Source: JACQHM01 sp964535215
GTDB taxonomy: Bacteria > Methylomirabilota > Methylomirabilia > Methylomirabilales > JACQHM01
Direction: 5' to 3'
NCBI GenBank assembly: GCA_964535215.1
Contig: CAZHST010000008.1
Location: 1-64,000, forward strand
DNA length: 64,000 nt
How positions within the stretch are numbered: position 1 is the stretch's first letter; each line of letters opens with the position of its first letter. The notes under the pieces are model-generated. The model saw nothing but the letters and a program-made list of their open reading frames with translations. It did no database searches and was not told where the DNA came from. Below are positions 23,188 through 30,514 of this stretch, one piece after another. The position numbers were made by a program, and so were the translations under genes.

Positions 23188-24099
23188 GTGGAATACCTTG
23201 TCATTGCCATCCTTCTCCTCATCGTTTTGACCTTGATCCTCCTTCCCTTCTGGCGAAAAGCCGTCCCGGCTCCTCCCCATCGGTTCCGGGGAGAGGTGGA
23301 TGAGCTGCTCCTCCGGAAGGCTACCCTCTACCAGAGCATCCGGGAGTTGGACCTGGACTATCAGATGGGAAAGCTCTCCGACGAGGACTACCATGACCTC
23401 CGTCGGGACTACGAAGCGGAAGCGGCATCAATCCTGGCCCGGCTCGATGCCCTGGGCCACAAAGCTGGAAGCCGCCCCGAGGAAGGACGACCGGTGGGAG
23501 CCGTCCAAGGGATGCAGGGTCACCCCTTCTTTAGAAATCCGGCCCTGCTCGCCGCCTCCGGCCTCCTCCTGGTCGTCCTGGGGGCGGCCGGAGGGTACTT
23601 CCTCGCCAGGTCTTCGAATCCAGGGGGGGATGAAGGCCGGGTCCCGCCGACCACGCCCCAGGTCATGGCGCTGGAGCAACGGCTTCGGGAAAACCCCAAT
23701 GATATCAAGGCGCTCCTGGAGCTGGCCCACCTCCACCTGGACCAGGGGGCGTTCCATCAGTCAATCGAGCTGTACAAACGGGTCCTCGCTTTAGATCCGA
23801 GAAACGTGGAGGCGATCACTCATCTGGGCATCATCCTTTCGAGAAGCCCTCACCCCGAGCAGGCCCTTCGAGTCTTCGACAAGGCCCTGGCGATTGACCC
23901 GAACTATCCTCATGCCCTCTGGGACAAGGCCCGGGTCCTTTATGAGGTGAAGCAGGACTACAAAGAGGCCATCAAGACCTGGGAACGCTTCCTGGCCGTC
24001 GCCCCCTCTCCAGAGGATGCCGCCCGGGCAAGGGAGTTCATCCGGGAGGCGAAGCGGCGTCTTCAGGAAGGTTCGAGGGCCCCACCGCTTGTGCGTTAA
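23188..24099 (+). CDS. ccmI: CcmI/CycH-like TPR protein of cytochrome c biogenesis
   Basis: 303 aa with GTG start after GGGGAAAGGGGAGG. Layout: an N-terminal transmembrane helix (1-22); a cytoplasmic leucine-zipper-like region (DELLLRKATLYQSIRELDLD); a second transmembrane helix (about 113-133, NPALLAASGLLLVVLGAAGG); then TPR repeats in the periplasmic part (VMALEQRLRENPNDIKALLE ... AFHQSIELYKRVLALDPRN ... QALRVFDKALAIDPNYPHAL). CcmI chaperones apocytochrome c to CcmFH. Last gene of the ccm operon; its stop codon lies inside a candidate Rex operator for the nuo cluster. Confidence 0.85.
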   Translation: MEYLVIAILLLIVLTLILLPFWRKAVPAPPHRFRGEVDELLLRKATLYQSIRELDLDYQMGKLSDEDYHDLRRDYEAEAASILARLDALGHKAGSRPEEGRPVGAVQGMQGHPFFRNPALLAASGLLLVVLGAAGGYFLARSSNPGGDEGRVPPTTPQVMALEQRLRENPNDIKALLELAHLHLDQGAFHQSIELYKRVLALDPRNVEAITHLGIILSRSPHPEQALRVFDKALAIDPNYPHALWDKARVLYEVKQDYKEAIKTWERFLAVAPSPEDAARAREFIREAKRRLQEGSRAPPLVR

Positions 24100-24106
24100 A
24101 GCACAT
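24089..24106 (+). promoter_or_regulatory. Candidate Rex (or CRP-type) operator before complex I cluster 1
   Basis: TTGTGCGTTAAAGCACAT has perfect TGTGC/GCACA arms and the TGTG-N8-CACA spacing of the Rex consensus (TTGTGAA-N4-TTCACAA). It ends 5 bp before the -35 box of the nuo promoter. A Rex gene ends the second nuo cluster. CRP/FNR-family sites share the same spacing, so the factor is not certain. Confidence 0.5.
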
Positions 24107-24111
24107 TTTCC

Positions 24112-24139
24112 TTGACAGCGGCTGCCCCATCGCTACAAT
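24112..24139 (+). promoter_or_regulatory. Promoter of complex I cluster 1
   Basis: Perfect -35 TTGACA (24112-24117), 16-bp spacer, -10 TACAAT (24134-24139). The leader to nuoA is about 130 nt and contains a GGGC-TTTTTT run (near 24203-24212) and an inverted repeat, so a transcript-level control is possible. Confidence 0.75.
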
Positions 24140-24215
24140 AAAGACCAGTGAAGAAAGATCTCGCCTGTTCTATCGGGCACGATGGGTTCCCCTGCCCCTC
24201 CCGGGCTTTTTTCGT

Positions 24216-24252
24216 AAGCGTTCAGCCCTCGGCCGGGGGAAACTGAACGCTT
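24216..24252 (+). repeat. Phrase-type inverted repeat in the nuo leader
   Basis: AAGCGTTCAG (24216-24225) and CTGAACGCTT (24243-24252) are perfect 10-bp complements around a 17-nt loop. The arm uses the same GTTCAGC word as other spacer repeats in this window. Confidence 0.7.
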
Positions 24253-24275
24253 TAGTTTCTCCAAGGTGGAACACA

Positions 24276-24650
24276 ATGGCGGCGGACTATGCCTATGTCG
24301 GCGTCTTCCTCATCGTAGGGCTCCTCTTCGTCATCGTGAACGTCGAGGTCCTCTCCCGCCTCCTTCGTCCCAAGCGACCGACCCCTGAGAAGCTCACCAC
24401 CTACGAATGCGGCGAGGAGCCTATCGGCGGCTCCTGGATTCGTTTCCACGTCCGCTACTACCTCTACGCCCTGGTCTATATCGTCTTTGCCGTCGAGGTG
24501 ATCTTCCTCTACCCGTGGGCTGTGATCTTCAAAGACTTCATCAGGGAGGGGCTTGGGGCGTTAGCCCTTCTCGAAATGTTTGTCTTCATCATCATCCTGC
24601 TGTTGGGCTTCATCTACGCTTGGCGGAAGGGATTGTTGGAATGGGTCTAG
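24276..24650 (+). CDS. nuoA: NADH-quinone oxidoreductase subunit A (cluster 1)
   Basis: 124 aa, three transmembrane helices. Family motifs: TYECGEEPIGGS after helix 1 and the acidic VFAVEVIFLYPWAV in helix 2. Part of the membrane arm at the junction with the peripheral arm. The gene overlaps nuoC directly: nuoB, which normally lies between nuoA and nuoC, is absent here. A second, divergent nuoA lies at 35.25 kb. Confidence 0.95.
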   Translation: MAADYAYVGVFLIVGLLFVIVNVEVLSRLLRPKRPTPEKLTTYECGEEPIGGSWIRFHVRYYLYALVYIVFAVEVIFLYPWAVIFKDFIREGLGALALLEMFVFIIILLLGFIYAWRKGLLEWV

Positions 24651-25126
24651 ATGCCGCTTCCATGACGGGTGACCAGATCCTCCAGGTGTTGAAGGAGCGG
24701 TTTGGAGAGGTTCTCTTGCAAGGGGAGATCAAAGGGCCTGAGATCCGGGTCATGGTCACCCCCTCCCAGAGCCTTGAGCTGCTGGGGTTCCTCTACGACT
24801 TGGGCTTTGAGTATTTGAACTGCCTGAGTGGGGTGGACTGGATCGAACAGGGGGAGCTGGAGGTGGTCTATCACCTCTCCTCGCTTCGACACAAGCACAA
24901 GGCCCGGGTGAAGGTCCGCCTCCCTCGCGAGAACCCGGTGGTCCGGTCGGTCGTTTCCCTCTGGAAGACGGCGAACTGGCACGAGCGGGAGGCCTACGAC
25001 CTCCTCGGGATCCGCTTCGAGGGCCACCCGGATCACCGGAGGATCCTCCTCTCGGAGGACTGGGTCGGTCATCCGTTAAGGAAGGACTACGAGGATGAAC
25101 GCCTCGTCCCCTACAGTCCTCCATAA
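24641..25126 (+). CDS. nuoC: NADH-quinone oxidoreductase subunit C (cluster 1)
   Basis: 161 aa, 30-kDa subunit family. YHLSSLRHKHKARVKVRLPR, WKTANWHEREAYDLLGI and GHPLRKDYEDE are the diagnostic blocks. ATG 24641 overlaps the nuoA stop by 10 bp and has GGAAGGG upstream; a later ATG at 24662 lacks a ribosome-binding site. The subunit binds NuoD and NuoB near the quinone site. Stand-alone, not fused to NuoD. Confidence 0.93.
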   Translation: MGLDAASMTGDQILQVLKERFGEVLLQGEIKGPEIRVMVTPSQSLELLGFLYDLGFEYLNCLSGVDWIEQGELEVVYHLSSLRHKHKARVKVRLPRENPVVRSVVSLWKTANWHEREAYDLLGIRFEGHPDHRRILLSEDWVGHPLRKDYEDERLVPYSPP

Positions 25127-25138
25127 ACGTCAAAGGGA

Positions 25139-25204
25139 GCTTTCAGCCATCAGCGTTCAGCGCAGGGCTGATTCCTCGTAAGGGCTGACGGCTGGTCGCT
25201 GAGA
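25139..25204 (+). repeat. Phrase repeat (TCAGC words, inverted pair) between nuoC and nuoD
   Basis: Three TCAGC words (TTTCAGCCATCAGCGTTCAG) are followed by complementary GCTGA words (GGGCTGACGGCTGGTCGCTGA), so the whole spacer can fold on itself. Confidence 0.7.
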
Positions 25205-25220
25205 AGATGAGGTGCGGGCC

Positions 25221-26363
25221 ATGGCTGATGTTGTTCAGGCTCCGGTGGAGGAGCGCACCAAGGACCGGATGGAGGAGATGTATGTCAACATGGGACCGCA
25301 GCATCCCTCCACCCACGGGGTCCTCCGGCTCCTCCTGAAGCTGGATGGGGAGGTGGTCCTGGAGTGCACTCCCTACATCGGGTACCTTCACCGCTGTCAC
25401 GAGAAGATCGGGGAGAACAGGACCTATACCCAGATCATCCCCTACACCGACCGCCTGGATTATCTCGCCTCCATGTACAACAACTGGGGGTATGTCCTGG
25501 CCGTGGAGCGCCTCTTCGGGGGTGACATCAAGGTCCCCGAGCGGGCCGAGTACATCCGGGTGATCTTGGGGGAGCTGCAGCGGATCGCCTCCCACCTGAT
25601 CTGGCTTGGGACCTTCGGCCTGGACCTGGGGAACTTCACCATCTTCATGTACTGCTTCCGGGAGCGGGAGATGATCCTGGACCTCTTCGAGTCGGTCTCC
25701 GGCCAGCGCCTGAACTACTCCTTCTTTCGGATCGGTGGGGTGGCCCTGGACCTCCCCGACTCCTTCGTCTCCGACTGCAAGGCCTTCCTGGAGTGGTTCA
25801 AACCCCGTCTCCCGGAATACGACGCCATCACCACGGACAATGTCATCTGGCAGAAGCGACTCCAGGGGATCGGGATCCTCCCCAGGGACATCGCGCTGAG
25901 CTGCGCCGTCAGCGGCCCGATGCTCCGGGCCTCCGGGATCAAGTGGGATCTGCGAAGGGAAGACCCTTACGGGATCTACGATCGGTTCGAGTTCGACATC
26001 CCCACCGGCGAGAAGGGGGATACCTGGGATCGGTTCTGGGTCCGGCGCCGGGAGATGGAGGAGAGCGTCAGGATCGTCGAACAGGCCCTGGAGCAGCTCC
26101 CCCCGGGGGAGGTCATGGGGAAGGTCCCAAAGAAGCTGGCCCCTCCGCCGGGGGACATCTACTCCAGGGTGGAGTCCCCGAGGGGAGAGCTGGGGTTCTA
26201 CATCGTCTCCGACGGCTCGACGAAACCCTATCGCTACAAGGTCCGTTCCCCAGCCTTCGTCAACTTGAGCGCGCTCCCCTACATCGCCCCGGGCCATCTG
26301 GTAGCCGACATGGTGGCCATCCTGGGGTCGATCGACATCGTCTTGGGTGAGGTAGACCGCTGA
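25221..26363 (+). CDS. nuoD: NADH-quinone oxidoreductase subunit D (cluster 1), NdhH-like variant
   Basis: 380 aa. 49-kDa subunit motifs: NMGPQHPSTHGVLRL with the quinone-site His, and DRLDYLA with the quinone-site Tyr. Near the C-terminus it lacks about 25 residues present in NuoD2 of this window (the MEALIHHFKYWSEGF helix); the text runs from VPKKLAPPPG directly to DIYSRVESPRGELGF. I recall the same shortening in cyanobacterial/plastid NdhH. Together with the lack of nuoE, F, G in this cluster, this suggests a complex fed by ferredoxin or another donor. ATG 25221 has GATGAGG upstream. Confidence 0.93.
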   Translation: MADVVQAPVEERTKDRMEEMYVNMGPQHPSTHGVLRLLLKLDGEVVLECTPYIGYLHRCHEKIGENRTYTQIIPYTDRLDYLASMYNNWGYVLAVERLFGGDIKVPERAEYIRVILGELQRIASHLIWLGTFGLDLGNFTIFMYCFREREMILDLFESVSGQRLNYSFFRIGGVALDLPDSFVSDCKAFLEWFKPRLPEYDAITTDNVIWQKRLQGIGILPRDIALSCAVSGPMLRASGIKWDLRREDPYGIYDRFEFDIPTGEKGDTWDRFWVRRREMEESVRIVEQALEQLPPGEVMGKVPKKLAPPPGDIYSRVESPRGELGFYIVSDGSTKPYRYKVRSPAFVNLSALPYIAPGHLVADMVAILGSIDIVLGEVDR

Positions 26364-26367
26364 AGTA

Positions 26368-26444
26368 GTGGCCAGTTGTCAGCGACCTGGGACCCGTTGA
26401 AGGAGCGGAGCCCGCTCCGGGCCTGGCCGTTGGCTGCTGGCCAC
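26368..26444 (+). repeat. Phrase repeat with nested hairpins between nuoD and nuoH
   Basis: GTGGCCAG (26368-26375) pairs with CTGGCCAC (26437-26444). Nested inside is GGAGCGG-AGC-CCGCTCC (26402-26418). The words TGGCCA and TCAGC recur in other spacers. Confidence 0.65.
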
Positions 26445-26462
26445 AATAGCGTTGGCAAGGAT

Positions 26463-27533
26463 ATGCCGATCATGCTGAACGGGGTGCTCGATCTCCAAAC
26501 GCTGGTGGGCAAGCTCTCCGCGCTGGCGACCGCCTGGGGCATCCCTTCCCTCGTCATCCAGCTCCTCCTCATGGTGGTGGTGGCTGGGATCATCATCCTT
26601 TTTGTCTCCGTCTCCGTCATGTTCCTCGTCTGGTGGGAGCGGAAAATCAGCGCCCACATCCAGGCCCGCTTTGGCCCGATGCGGGTAGGGGGGTGGCATG
26701 GATGGGCTCAAAGTATCGCCGATGGGATCAAGCTGATCCTCAAAGAGGATATTGTCCCCCGAGCGGCCGACAGGATCGTCTTTGCCCTAGCCCCCATGGT
26801 CGTCTTCGCCACCGCCTTGACCCTCTACGTGATCATCCCCTTTGGCCCTGGTCTGATCGTGCAAGATCTGAACATCGGCGTTCTCTTTTACATCTCCCTC
26901 TCCTCCCTGACGGTGGTCGGGATCGTCATGGCCGGGTGGGGCTCCGGGAACAAATACTCGGCCCTTGGGGCGCTACGCTCGGCGGCTCAGGTCGTGAGCT
27001 ACGAAGTCCCCCTGGTGATTTCCATCCTTCCGGTGATCATGCTGGCCGGGTCCCTCAAAATGACGGACATCATCGCCGCCCAGGAGAAGATCTGGTTCGT
27101 CGTCCCGCAATTTTTGGCCTTCCTCACCTTCTTCACCGCCGCCCTCGCCGAGACCAACCGTCTCCCCTTTGACATCCCCGAGGCGGAGTCGGAGCTGGTG
27201 GCCGGTTTCCACGTGGAGTACAGCGGCATCCGGTTCGCCATGTTCTTCCTGGCCGAGTATGCCAACATGTTCACCGTCTCGGCCATCGCCACCACCTGCT
27301 TTTTAGGGGGGTGGCGCGGTCCGGCCCTGCTCCCCTTCCTCCCCGGGAAACTCTGGGCTGTTTTCTGGTTCCTGACCAAGACCTACTTCCTCATCTTCGT
27401 CATGATGTGGCTCCGCTGGACGCTGGCCCGTCTCCGGGTAGACCAGCTCATGAACTTAGGCTGGAAGGTCCTCCTGCCCGTTGGCTTCCTGAACTTGGGG
27501 GTCACCGGGTTGGTGATGGTCCTCCTGGGATGA
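26463..27533 (+). CDS. nuoH: NADH-quinone oxidoreductase subunit H (cluster 1)
   Basis: 356 aa, eight or nine transmembrane helices. Diagnostic blocks: WWERKISAHIQARFGPMRVG, QSIADGIKLILKEDIVP, and the quinone-tunnel loop LPFDIPEAESELVAGFHVEY. The ATG at 26463 (AAGGAT upstream) avoids a 29-residue extension that would be encoded by the phrase repeat. nuoI, which normally follows nuoH, is missing: nuoJ starts 10 bp downstream. Confidence 0.93.
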   Translation: MPIMLNGVLDLQTLVGKLSALATAWGIPSLVIQLLLMVVVAGIIILFVSVSVMFLVWWERKISAHIQARFGPMRVGGWHGWAQSIADGIKLILKEDIVPRAADRIVFALAPMVVFATALTLYVIIPFGPGLIVQDLNIGVLFYISLSSLTVVGIVMAGWGSGNKYSALGALRSAAQVVSYEVPLVISILPVIMLAGSLKMTDIIAAQEKIWFVVPQFLAFLTFFTAALAETNRLPFDIPEAESELVAGFHVEYSGIRFAMFFLAEYANMFTVSAIATTCFLGGWRGPALLPFLPGKLWAVFWFLTKTYFLIFVMMWLRWTLARLRVDQLMNLGWKVLLPVGFLNLGVTGLVMVLLG

Positions 27534-27543
27534 AACCCTTCAG

Positions 27544-28038
27544 ATGACGGCTTCTACCATCAGCTTCTTTATCCTCGCGGCCCTCGCGGTGGCGGCGGCC
27601 CTGATCGTCGTCCTCGGCAGAAATATCGTCCATGCGGCCCTGGCCCTTGTCCTGACCTTCTGCTCGGTGGCCGGGCTCTATGTCCTCCTGGATGCGGAGT
27701 TCCTGGCGGCCGTCCAGGTCCTCCTCTATGTGGGCGGAATCACCATCCTGCTCCTCTTCGCCATCATGCTGACCAGCCGGATCACCGGCGGAGGGGTCCG
27801 GATCCTGAACGAGCAGGTGGGGGTCAGCCTTTTGGTCGTAGGAGGGCTTCTGCTGCTGATCATCTCCGTCTTCTGGAACACCCCCTTTGGGGGAGGGGCG
27901 TCCCCCCCCGTCCAGACCACCCCCTACATCGGGAGGCTTCTGATCACGACCTACCTCCTCCCCTTTGAGGTGGTCTCGATCCTCCTGCTGGCCGCCCTAA
28001 TCGGGGCCTTGATCCTCGCCAGAAAGGAGAAGGAGTAA
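27544..28038 (+). CDS. nuoJ: NADH-quinone oxidoreductase subunit J (cluster 1)
   Basis: 164 aa, five transmembrane helices. Family blocks NIVHAALALVLTFCSVAGLY, FLAAVQVLLYVGGITILLLF (including the pi-bulge helix) and LPFEVVSILLLAALIGAL. Follows nuoH directly and is followed one base later by nuoK. Confidence 0.94.
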   Translation: MTASTISFFILAALAVAAALIVVLGRNIVHAALALVLTFCSVAGLYVLLDAEFLAAVQVLLYVGGITILLLFAIMLTSRITGGGVRILNEQVGVSLLVVGGLLLLIISVFWNTPFGGGASPPVQTTPYIGRLLITTYLLPFEVVSILLLAALIGALILARKEKE

Positions 28039-28039
28039 G

Positions 28040-28348
28040 ATGGTTCCGCTCCACTACTACCTGATCCTGGGAGGAATCCTTTTCGCCATCGGCATGTTTG
28101 GCGCGCTGACGAGGCGACATGCCATCGGCATCTTGATGTCCATCGAGCTGATGTTCAATGCCGCCAACCTCAGCTTCGTGGCCTTCTCCCGGTACCTCCC
28201 TGAATCGGCCCTTCGGGGTCAGGTCTTTGCCATCTTTGTCATTACCGTCGCCGCGGCCGAGGCGGCGGTGGGTTTGGCCATCGTCCTGGGACTCTACCGG
28301 AACTTCAAGACGGTCAACGTGGACGAGATCAACCTGCTCAGATGGTAA
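28040..28348 (+). CDS. nuoK: NADH-quinone oxidoreductase subunit K (cluster 1)
   Basis: 102 aa, three transmembrane helices with the membrane glutamates in MSIELMFNAANL and VAAAEAAVGLAIVL. C-terminal TVNVDEINLLRW is typical. Begins one base after the nuoJ stop. Confidence 0.95.
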   Translation: MVPLHYYLILGGILFAIGMFGALTRRHAIGILMSIELMFNAANLSFVAFSRYLPESALRGQVFAIFVITVAAAEAAVGLAIVLGLYRNFKTVNVDEINLLRW

Positions 28349-28351
28349 GGA

Positions 28352-28392
28352 AGCCATCAGCCGTCAGCCGTTAGCCCTGAGGAGCAGGGCTG
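28352..28392 (+). repeat. Phrase repeat between nuoK and nuoL
   Basis: AGCCATCAGCCGTCAGCCGTTAGCCCTGAGGAGCAGGGCT-type text: three ~7-nt TCAGCC/TTAGCC words, then a hairpin AGCCCTG-AGGAG-CAGGGCT. Confidence 0.7.
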
Positions 28393-28408
28393 GAAATGGG
28401 GTCTTCTG

Positions 28409-30409
28409 ATGATTGAGTCCGTGGGGTTGGTCCCTCTTTTCCCCCTGGTTGGGGTGCTGATCAACGGCCTCTTCGGGAGGACCCTGATCAGGGACAGGGC
28501 CCACTGGGTGGCCGTGCCGGTGACCGGCCTTTCCTTCCTGGTAGCCTTCTTCATCTTCCTCGAGGTGGCCTCGGGCAAGACCCTGAACCTGGACCTCTAC
28601 ACCTGGGTCTCCGTCGGCGACTTCCAGGCCACCATCGGGTTCCAGGTGGATGCCCTGTCGGCCGTCATGATGCTGGTGGTGACCTTCGTAGGGTTCCTGA
28701 TCCACATCTACTCCATTGGCTACATGCACGGCGATCCCGGCTACTGGCGCTTCTTCACCTACATGAACCTCTTCATGTTCTCCATGCTCACCCTGGTCCT
28801 GGCCAACAACTACCTCCTGCTGTTCTTAGGTTGGGAGGGGGTGGGCCTCTGCTCGTACCTTCTCATCGGCTTCTGGTTCGAGAAGAAGTCGGCCTCGGAT
28901 GCGGGAAAGAAGGCCTTCATCGTCAACCGGGTCGGAGACGCCGGCTTCATCCTGGGGCTCTTTTTGATCTGGACAACCTTCGGGAGCCTGAAGTTCTCCG
29001 AGGTCTTCCACCGGGCCCAAGACCTCCACGGGATCCTGACCCAACCTTCCTTCCTGGGCCTGAGTCTGGTGGGCTGGATGACCCTCCTCCTCTTTATCGG
29101 CGCGACCGGGAAGTCAGCCCAGCTCCCCCTGTACGTCTGGCTCCCCGACGCCATGGAGGGGCCGACGCCGGTCTCGGCCCTGATCCATGCGGCGACCATG
29201 GTGACGGCCGGCGTCTACATGGTGGCCCGGACCCAACCCCTCTATGATCTTGCCCCTTTTAGCCGGGACCTGGTGGCGATCGTGGGGGCGCTCACAGCCG
29301 TCTTCGCCGCCTCCATCGCCCTGGTCCAGAACGATATCAAACGGATCATCGCCTACTCGACCATCTCGCAGCTTGGCTACATGTTCATGGGGGCTGGGGT
29401 CGGGGCCTACGCCTCGGGGATCTTCCACCTGGCGACCCACGCCTTCTTCAAGGCCCTTCTGTTTCTGGGAGCCGGGTCCGTCATCCACGCGCTCCAGGGG
29501 GAACAGGATATCAGGAGGATGGGGGACCTAAAGCGGCACATGCCGATCACGGCCAACACGTTCCTGATCGCTGCCTTGGCGAACGCGGGGATCTTCCCCC
29601 TGGCCGGGTTTTGGTCCAAGGATGAGATCCTCTATGCCGCCTTCTCCTCGGGCACCCGCACCGGTTTCTTCGCGGGGCTCCTCGGCATCCTCGGGGCCTT
29701 CCTCACGGCCTTTTACATGTTCCGGCTCTATTTCCTGGTCTTTAAGGGAGAGTCCCGGGTGGCCCCCGATCTCCGCCACCACCTGCATGAGTCGCCGCCC
29801 GTGATGACCCGCCCCCTGATCATCCTTGCGTTTTTTGCGGCGGTGGCCGGCTTCTTCGGCGTCCCTCCTGAGAGGGGCCTGTACCATACCCTCGTCCTCC
29901 CCGTCTTCGAGGGGGGCCATGGGGCGACCACGGCGGCCCCCGCCTCTCTCCCCCTGGGGGGGACCCTGGCCCTCTCCTCCCTCCTGATCGCTTTGGTTGG
30001 GATCGCCCTGGCCTACTCCTTCTACCTGGTCAGGACGGAGCTTCCCGGAGAACTCTCGGAGCGGTTCCGGGGGATCTACCGGCTCCTCTTCAACAAGTAC
30101 TGGGTAGATGAACTCTACCGGTTGATCTTCGTGGACTTCGGCGGGTGGGTCTGTCAGAAGCTCTGGGGCTTCGATGACAAGGTGGTGGACGGGGTGGTGA
30201 ACGGGGCAAGCCTCCTTACCTTAAAGGCGAGCGGCCTTTCCGACCGAATTGACCTGAAAGGGGTGGATGGGGCCGTGAACGGCGTCGCCGCCGTCATCCA
30301 GGAGGGGAGCTTTGTCATGCGGTACTGGCAGACGGGGCTGATCCAGAACTACCTCTTCTGGATGGCGGCAGGCATCTTCGCCATGGTGGTGATCTATCTG
30401 CTCCTCTGA
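28409..30409 (+). CDS. nuoL: NADH-quinone oxidoreductase subunit L (cluster 1)
   Basis: 666 aa, antiporter-like subunit with the long C-terminal lateral helix. Motifs: LGWEGVGLCSYLLIGFWFEK with the key Glu, TGKSAQLPLYVWLPDAMEGP with the pumping-site Lys, ALIHAATMVTAGVY, and a terminal helix after residue 600. Proton (or Na+) translocating. Family paralogues such as MrpA exist, but cluster context makes NuoL certain. Confidence 0.95.
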   Translation: MIESVGLVPLFPLVGVLINGLFGRTLIRDRAHWVAVPVTGLSFLVAFFIFLEVASGKTLNLDLYTWVSVGDFQATIGFQVDALSAVMMLVVTFVGFLIHIYSIGYMHGDPGYWRFFTYMNLFMFSMLTLVLANNYLLLFLGWEGVGLCSYLLIGFWFEKKSASDAGKKAFIVNRVGDAGFILGLFLIWTTFGSLKFSEVFHRAQDLHGILTQPSFLGLSLVGWMTLLLFIGATGKSAQLPLYVWLPDAMEGPTPVSALIHAATMVTAGVYMVARTQPLYDLAPFSRDLVAIVGALTAVFAASIALVQNDIKRIIAYSTISQLGYMFMGAGVGAYASGIFHLATHAFFKALLFLGAGSVIHALQGEQDIRRMGDLKRHMPITANTFLIAALANAGIFPLAGFWSKDEILYAAFSSGTRTGFFAGLLGILGAFLTAFYMFRLYFLVFKGESRVAPDLRHHLHESPPVMTRPLIILAFFAAVAGFFGVPPERGLYHTLVLPVFEGGHGATTAAPASLPLGGTLALSSLLIALVGIALAYSFYLVRTELPGELSERFRGIYRLLFNKYWVDELYRLIFVDFGGWVCQKLWGFDDKVVDGVVNGASLLTLKASGLSDRIDLKGVDGAVNGVAAVIQEGSFVMRYWQTGLIQNYLFWMAAGIFAMVVIYLLL

Positions 30410-30514
30410 GCGAGCCCGGTTCACAGGCTCCCATCGAACCAGGGGGGTGAGCGGTACTGGACCCGATGGTTGAAGTCCTTCTGGCAAGCGGCGTAGAAGG
30501 AGGTCCCTAGACCA

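Noticed and set aside
24276..24662. nuoB hidden between nuoA and nuoC
   Set aside because: The two genes overlap by 10 bp; there is no space, and the CxxE/CC motifs of NuoB are not found in any frame nearby.
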